64,000 nt of DNA, from positions 1-64,000 of the forward strand of contig DASUWA010000046.1 in assembly GCA_036378675.1 (NCBI GenBank). Reading direction: 5' to 3'. Below are positions 59,876-64,000 of this stretch, piece after piece. Position 1 is the stretch's first letter. Every line of letters begins with the position of its first letter. Position numbers and translations under genes: made by a program. This stretch comes from Acidimicrobiales bacterium (lineage in GTDB: Bacteria > Actinomycetota > Acidimicrobiia > Acidimicrobiales > Palsa-688). The notes beneath the pieces were generated by a model. That model did not search any database. It was given only the letters and a program-made list of their open reading frames with translations, and was not told the origin of the DNA.

Positions 59876-59999
59876 CGCCCGAGGGTACCCCCTCTCCGCG
59901 TGACGGTCTTGCCGGGCGCCGGTCCGGCCTGCCGGGTAGAGAAAAGGCGCTGTACGAACCCTTTCACTACCCACTTAGCGTGGCTAAATGATTCAGGAG

Positions 60000-60022
60000 C
60001 GCCTCCGGCGCGCTCGTCGGGC
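60000..60022 (-). terminator. Weak hairpin downstream of the polyprenyl synthase gene
   Basis: On the minus strand GAGCGCGCCGGAGGCGCTC forms a stem of about 8 bp with one bulge, 33 nt downstream of the synthase stop codon, followed by CTGAATCATTT. There is no proper T-run, so a terminator role is only possible. Confidence 0.3.
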
Positions 60023-60055
60023 GAGACTGTCCCCCAAACTCGTCCGGCGATTCGG

Positions 60056-61141
60056 TCAGCGATCGCGGCCGGCGACGAACTGCGCGACCTCGGCCAGCGC
60101 GTCGATCGCCGGCGCCTCGAGGGGCAGTTCGACCAGGGCCGACATCGCCTGATCGAGTAGCCGGCGAATCGATTCCTCGACTTCCGCCCGGGCGCCGGTG
60201 GACACGATGACCTCCTGCAGATCCCGGACCCCGTCTGCGTCCAGGTCGGCGATGCCGAAGAGCTTTTCGAACAGGTCGCCGGCCGGCCCGCGGGCGCGGG
60301 ACGCCGCCAGGCTGGCGAGAAGGGTCGGCTTGCCCTCGCGCAGGTCGTCGCCTACCGGCTTGCCGGTGAGCCCGGGGTCGCCGAAGACGCCGAGCAGGTC
60401 GTCACGCAACTGGAAAGCCTCTCCCAGCGGCAGCCCGAAAGCCGACAGCCTCGGGGCGAGCTCGCCGAACCGGCCAGGGGCCGCGATGGCGGCTCCAAGA
60501 TGCAGCGGCCTTTCGACCGTGTACTTGGCGGTCTTGTAACGGGAGATGCGCCTTGCACGATCGACGCCCTCTTCGCCGGCGAGGCCGGCCCGGTCCGCCG
60601 CTCCGAGAACGTCGAGGTACTGGCCGACGTTGACCTCGAGACGCATCTCGTCGTACACCACGACCGCTTCGAGTGGCGCGCCGGCGAGGAGGCGGTCGCC
60701 GTAGACCAGCGCCAGGTCGCCGACGAGAACAGCGATGCCGTTGCCGAAACGCTCGGAGTCCCCCGCCCAGCCGAGCCGCCGGTGAAGCGATGCCTGCTCC
60801 ACGTGGACCGCGGGCGCGCCGTGCCGGCGGGCCGATCCGTCGATCACGTCGTCGTGCACCAGCGCTGCCGTGTGCAGAAGTTCGAGGGCGGCCCCCGCAT
60901 CGACGACTCCTGGGTCCGCCGCGTCACCGCCGGCTCCAATGAAGGACCAGTAGCAGAACACCGGGCGGAGCCTTTTTCCGCCTGACAGGACGGATGACCT
61001 CAGGCTCGATAGCGGTTCGCACAGCGCTTCGTCCACCACGCTCCACCGACCGATCTCGAGGTCCAGCAGTTCGGTAAGGCGCTTCTCGACGAGTGGAGCC
61101 ACCAGCGACACCGCCGGCGGCAGCGCTGCCGTCGCGGTCAA
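60056..61141 (-). CDS. Polyprenyl (geranylgeranyl-type) diphosphate synthase
   Basis: 361 residues from TTG 61141, which overlaps the upstream TGA as TTGA. The first aspartate-rich motif is HDDVIDGS and the second is LRDDLLGVFGD; SGGKRLRP near the N-terminus binds IPP. It condenses IPP with allylic diphosphates; product length cannot be fixed because residues ahead of the first DDxxD (LLHTAALV) give only a weak hint. It is coupled to the PAP2 gene, suggesting a common polyprenyl or glycerolipid product. Confidence 0.9.
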   Translation of the reverse strand: MTATAALPPAVSLVAPLVEKRLTELLDLEIGRWSVVDEALCEPLSSLRSSVLSGGKRLRPVFCYWSFIGAGGDAADPGVVDAGAALELLHTAALVHDDVIDGSARRHGAPAVHVEQASLHRRLGWAGDSERFGNGIAVLVGDLALVYGDRLLAGAPLEAVVVYDEMRLEVNVGQYLDVLGAADRAGLAGEEGVDRARRISRYKTAKYTVERPLHLGAAIAAPGRFGELAPRLSAFGLPLGEAFQLRDDLLGVFGDPGLTGKPVGDDLREGKPTLLASLAASRARGPAGDLFEKLFGIADLDADGVRDLQEVIVSTGARAEVEESIRRLLDQAMSALVELPLEAPAIDALAEVAQFVAGRDR

Positions 61142-62064
61142 ACGCCGGTCCTTCCGCCGCAGCGCTCTGGCTGGGCCATAACCGGCTGCGGCAGCAATCT
61201 CATCGCGGCAAGGTCCTTGCGGTTGTAGTAGCGGTCGAGCGACCTGGTCAGCACGCGTGCGAGTACGTATGCCACGGCAAGAACCGCCACGCCGGCGACC
61301 TCGTCGAGGAAGAAGTGGTTGGCGGTGACGACGATGCAGAAGATGGTCGCCAACGGGTGCAGGAACACCACGAGCTTTCCCCACCAAGGCCGGATCACTT
61401 CTGCGAGGGCGAGCGCGCACCAGAGCGCCCAAGCCGTGTGCAGGCTCGGCATCGCCGCGTACTGATTGGACACGTCGTTCACCGGTCCCGACGAAAAGTT
61501 CCAGAAGCCGCCCAACGACTGCAGCGTGTCGACGAAGTGGTAGCCGTGCGGCAGGAGCCGCGGCGGCATAAGCGGAAAGAAGAAGAACCCGAGAAGCGCG
61601 AGGACGTTGGTCAGCGCCAAGGTGTTGCGCCACAAGCGGTAGTGGATCGGGAAAAAGAAGAACAGGAGGAGTAGGACAGCGATCACCGCCACAAAATGCG
61701 CGGTGCCGTAGTAATCGTCCCAAAACCTCATGAACGAACGGTCTCCAAGGAACCAGTGCTGGATCTGCTGCTCGTGAAAGATGCCAAGCACCTTCTCCCA
61801 CCCGATGACCCGTTTGGCGTTGTGGAAGGCCTGGAACTTCGACACCGGGCGGTCGCCTCGGATGTCGCGGACGAGGGTGTACAGCCCGTAGAACACGCCG
61901 ATGATGATCAGCTCCCGCCACCAGTGGGAGCGCATGACCGGCCGGCCCCGGTCCAGGTCGAGTGTCACGTTGTCTTGAACGTCGTGAGGCCCGCCGTGTT
62001 CCAGGTCGTGTCCTAGGCGGTCCGCCAGCTGATGTTCGGCACGATGTTGCTGATTTTCGACCAT
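61138..62064 (-). CDS. PAP2-superfamily phosphatase/transferase (AUR1/inositolphosphotransferase-like)
   Basis: 308 residues from ATG 62064; ATG 61935 (MRSHWWREL) is the alternative. About five membrane segments: IIIGVFYGLYTLV, FVAVIAVLLLLFFFFPI, ALTNVLALLGFFFFPLM, WALWCALALAEVI, LHPLATIFCIVVTAN. The active-site motifs are NQYAAMPSLHTAW (PSxH) and ANHFFLDEVAG (HxxxD). Members dephosphorylate polyprenyl diphosphates or transfer phosphoinositol to lipids. TTGA coupling to the prenyl synthase favours a prenyl or inositol-lipid role. Confidence 0.83.
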   Translation of the reverse strand: MVENQQHRAEHQLADRLGHDLEHGGPHDVQDNVTLDLDRGRPVMRSHWWRELIIIGVFYGLYTLVRDIRGDRPVSKFQAFHNAKRVIGWEKVLGIFHEQQIQHWFLGDRSFMRFWDDYYGTAHFVAVIAVLLLLFFFFPIHYRLWRNTLALTNVLALLGFFFFPLMPPRLLPHGYHFVDTLQSLGGFWNFSSGPVNDVSNQYAAMPSLHTAWALWCALALAEVIRPWWGKLVVFLHPLATIFCIVVTANHFFLDEVAGVAVLAVAYVLARVLTRSLDRYYNRKDLAAMRLLPQPVMAQPERCGGRTGV

Positions 62065-62084
62065 GCGAGTAACCCGCCAGCCTA

Positions 62085-62927
62085 ATGGCTCCCCTGCGTG
62101 GCACCATATGGAGCGTGGGTAAGTCTGGGGGTTGGCGTGTCGCGCTTGTCGCAGCAGTCGCGCTGATCGCCCTGGGCACGGGTTCCTGGATCATGCTGAC
62201 GCCTCACCGGCCGGGTGAGGGCGGGTACGGGCGAGCGGTCGCGGCGGAGCCGTCGTTTTCCGGGGCGGGCGTGACGGGAGCGGCTCCGCCGACCGTCCCC
62301 CAGCCGGCGCCGGCGCCATCGGTCACGCCGACCCTGATTGCGACCCTGTCCGCTGATACGCCCTACAGCAACGTGCCGGGTGGGCCCCCGGTCGGGATAC
62401 TGCCCGCCAACAACCCGTTCGGCGCCCCCAACGTTGTCGCCCTGACCGGCCAGCCCGACTCCTCCGGGTGGGCCCAGGCCGAGCTGCCGGTACGCCCGAA
62501 CGGGAGCCTCGGCTACATCCAGACGTCAGCGTCCACGGTGACCCTGACCGAGACCACCTACTCCGTCAAGGTCAGCCTCGCGTCGAACACCCTGACCGTG
62601 ATGGACGGGAACAACGTTGTCATGACGGTTCCCGCCGCGACCGGCGCCCCCCGGACTCCGACGCCACCCGACCACACCTACCTTTGGGAGCTGATCCGTC
62701 CCGACAACCCCAACGGCGCCTACGGCCCGTACATCTTCGGTCTGGCGGAGTTCTCCGACACGTACTCGGTTTTCAACGGCGGGGACGCACAGATCGGGAT
62801 CCACGGTCAGAACGAGGCCTGGTCGGTCGGCCATCCGGTCTCCCACGGATGCGTGCGCCTCGACAACGGCGTGGTCACCCAGCTGGCGGGCATGCTCCCG
62901 CTCGGAACGCCGGTAACCATCAGCTAA
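62085..62927 (+). CDS. L,D-transpeptidase (YkuD domain) with membrane anchor
   Basis: 280 residues from ATG 62085. A signal anchor (WRVALVAAVALIALGTGSWIML) is followed by a Pro/Ala-rich stretch, a small beta domain (about 80-150) resembling an SH3-like region, and the catalytic YkuD domain: TYLWELIRP, IGIHGQ and VSHGCVRLDNG, with the nucleophile Cys in SHGC. It should crosslink peptidoglycan in a 3-3 manner outside the membrane. Convergent with the hotdog thioesterase across the tandem repeat. Confidence 0.9.
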   Translation: MAPLRGTIWSVGKSGGWRVALVAAVALIALGTGSWIMLTPHRPGEGGYGRAVAAEPSFSGAGVTGAAPPTVPQPAPAPSVTPTLIATLSADTPYSNVPGGPPVGILPANNPFGAPNVVALTGQPDSSGWAQAELPVRPNGSLGYIQTSASTVTLTETTYSVKVSLASNTLTVMDGNNVVMTVPAATGAPRTPTPPDHTYLWELIRPDNPNGAYGPYIFGLAEFSDTYSVFNGGDAQIGIHGQNEAWSVGHPVSHGCVRLDNGVVTQLAGMLPLGTPVTIS

Positions 62928-62931
62928 AACG

Positions 62932-63000
62932 ACGGCCGCCGTGGGGTTGGGGACCCCAGGTTGCGGAGGAGGACGGGTTGGGGCCCGTCCGGGCCGTGTC
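62932..63000. repeat. Double-hairpin intergenic repeat, tandem copy 1
   Basis: First of two tandem copies, each beginning ACGGCCGCCGTGGGGTTGGG. The first hairpin is GTGGGG paired with CCCCA and is weakened by CCCCAGG here; the second hairpin is GGACGGG paired with CCCGTCC (62971-62990). Copy 2 follows without spacing. Confidence 0.75.
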
Positions 63001-63071
63001 ACGGCCGCCGTGGGGTTGGGGACCCCACGTTGCGGAGGAGGACGGGTTGGGGCCCCGTCCGGGCCCGTGTT
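63001..63071. repeat. Double-hairpin intergenic repeat, tandem copy 2
   Basis: Nearly identical to copy 1 (three small differences). Here both hairpins are complete: CGTGGGGT paired with ACCCCACG, loop TGGGG, and GGACGGG paired with CCCGTCC. The GGAGGAGGA segment lies between them. The copy ends over the stop codon of the thioesterase gene on the minus strand. Confidence 0.75.
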
Positions 63072-63447
63072 ATCGCGCCTTGTCCAAGAAGGCGGCCGTG
63101 TCTACCAGCACGCGGGTCACCCGCCCGGCGGCCACCAGGCCGCATTGATCGGTGACGGTCACGTTGAACACGAGCCTCTTGCCCTCGGTGCGGTCCAAGG
63201 TGGCGACCGCGATCACTCGGCTCCCGATCCCGATCGGGGCGACGTGGGTCAGCTCGATCCGAAAACCAACCGACGTCTGACCCTCACCTACCTCACCCGC
63301 AAGCGCCCGCACGGTCGCCTGCTCGCACAGCTCGACAATGCGAGGGGTGGACAGGACCGGCACATCGCCGGTCCCGAGTGAGACTGCAGTATCCGCGGCT
63401 GAGACGACTAGTTCGACCTGCCCGCAGCACCCGATATTGAGAGCCAC
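63070..63447 (-). CDS. Hotdog thioesterase (FlK-like)
   Basis: 125 residues from GTG 63447 (VALNIGCCGQVELVV), which fits the family start; TTG 63486 would add 13 residues. The fold is single-hotdog: SAADTAVSLGTGDVPVLSTPRIVELCEQATVRAL contains the Ser/Thr and Glu, and VGFRIELTHVAPIG the His, of the FlK-type triad. FlK hydrolyses fluoroacetyl-CoA, but relatives act on various short acyl-CoAs or serve as general thioesterases. Divergent from the TldD-type gene. Confidence 0.78.
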   Translation of the reverse strand: MALNIGCCGQVELVVSAADTAVSLGTGDVPVLSTPRIVELCEQATVRALAGEVGEGQTSVGFRIELTHVAPIGIGSRVIAVATLDRTEGKRLVFNVTVTDQCGLVAAGRVTRVLVDTAAFLDKAR

Positions 63448-63560
63448 GAATGGTAACGGTATGCGGGTAGCCTCCGGATGTTCCAATGCTGGTACGCCGG
63501 CCAGGAGACGCGTCGATTCGTACCGGCGCCCCGAACGGCGTCCTGAACGGGAGAAATGTC

Positions 63561-64000
63561 TTGATAGACGAGTCGGTAGTTGAGGGTGTCATCGCAACGG
63601 CGCTTCGCACGGGCGGAGATTTCGCGGAGGTCTTCGCCGAGGACCGGCGGGGCAGCCTCGCCCGCCTTGACGACGGTCGGGTCGAAGAGCTCACTTCGGG
63701 TCGCGAACGGGGGGCCGGCATCCGTGTGGTCGCCGGCGAGACGACCGGATTCGCCCACACCAGTGATCTCAGCGAGTCGGGCCTGAGGGCCGCAGCGGAA
63801 GCGGCGGCGGCCGCAGCCCGTGGCGGCGGCGGGGGGCTCCGGATCGCCCCGCTGTCAAGACTCGAAGCCCCGATGCCCAACTCTGTTGACGTTCTGCCGG
63901 AGAGCGTCCCGAAGTCGGACAAGGTCGACCTTCTGCGGCGGGCCGACGAATCGGCTCGCGGCGCGGGCGCGGCGATCCGGCAGGTCAGCGCGGTCTACGG
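63561..64000 (+). CDS. TldD/PmbA-family metalloprotease, 3'-truncated by the window edge
   Basis: The frame runs from TTG 63561 to the window end without a stop, so about 146 residues of an expected 470-510 are visible. The start is preceded by CGGGAG. It has FAEVFAEDRRGSLARLDDGRVEEL, RERGAGIRVVAGETTGFAHTSDLSESGL and an Ala/Gly-rich segment, the usual N-terminal half of TldD. The HExxxH metal motif lies further downstream, outside the window. TldD/PmbA pairs process modified peptides. Confidence 0.82.
   Translation, partial: MIDESVVEGVIATALRTGGDFAEVFAEDRRGSLARLDDGRVEELTSGRERGAGIRVVAGETTGFAHTSDLSESGLRAAAEAAAAAARGGGGGLRIAPLSRLEAPMPNSVDVLPESVPKSDKVDLLRRADESARGAGAAIRQVSAVY

Noticed and set aside
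62932-63071. Short CRISPR-like array
   Set aside because: The two copies are directly adjacent with no unique spacers, and the unit itself forms two hairpins.

Overview
The window is 64 kb of high-GC bacterial DNA with dense, mostly ATGA/GTGA/TTGA-overlapped operons. Its gene set points to an actinobacterium (Actinomycetota): a fused CofG-CofH FO synthase (FbiC) for coenzyme F420, an LLM-type F420 oxidoreductase, a mycofactocin-type SDR, a SCO6745-family protein, a PIG-L deacetylase of the MshB/Mca type, and many lipid/steroid-type acyl-CoA enzymes. The repertoire looks most like Acidimicrobiia, but that placement is an inference from gene content. No rRNA, tRNA, CRISPR array, transposase or phage gene was seen. 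No gap between genes exceeds about 250 bp; the largest are 2179-2410, 24841-25050, 59876-60055, 45235-45400 and 49671-49833.

Layout. 1-1404: end of a HIT-like protein, an orphan ParA ATPase and a zinc-ribbon protein. 1414-18648: lipid-type catabolic genes (SDRs, enoyl-CoA hydratase, amidohydrolase, two divergent acyl-CoA dehydrogenases, thioesterase), a phosphoribosyltransferase/tryptophan 2,3-dioxygenase fusion, a PIG-L deacetylase, D-aminoacyl-tRNA deacylase and a GH38 alpha-mannosidase. 18663-24876: a module matching, in gene order and sizes recalled from memory, the M. tuberculosis KstR-controlled segment Rv3520c-Rv3523 (two thiolase-fold proteins, DUF35 proteins, a divergent LLM oxidoreductase), followed by a KstR-like TetR repressor and a cytochrome P450. 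25051-32007: a branched-chain-amino-acid-type ABC importer operon carrying two extra genes of unknown function between its ATPases. 32088-45234: FMN oxidoreductase, M20 hydrolase, crotonase and thioesterase, FbiC, SCO6745 protein, mycofactocin SDR, amidohydrolase and GH15 trehalase. 45401-57900: SurE, an ECF sigma/anti-sigma pair, an OmpR/histidine kinase pair, two polytopic membrane proteins (one GT39-like), a membrane-anchored phosphodiester-glycosidase-like protein and an SRAP protein. 57974-64000: dxs, a polyprenyl diphosphate synthase coupled to a PAP2 protein, an L,D-transpeptidase, a hotdog thioesterase and the start of a TldD/PmbA protease.

How the parts fit. Three 14-bp palindromes resembling the mycobacterial KstR operator (tnnAACnnGTTnnA) lie just upstream of the DUF35/thiolase operon with its divergent LLM gene, the P450-tetR operon, and the FMN oxidoreductase. 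With the KstR-like TetR gene in the middle, this suggests a compact sterol or branched-lipid regulon. FbiC would supply the F420 needed by the LLM enzyme. Separately, a 70-bp double-hairpin repeat occurs three times, each time exactly between two convergent genes, and shows compensatory base changes.
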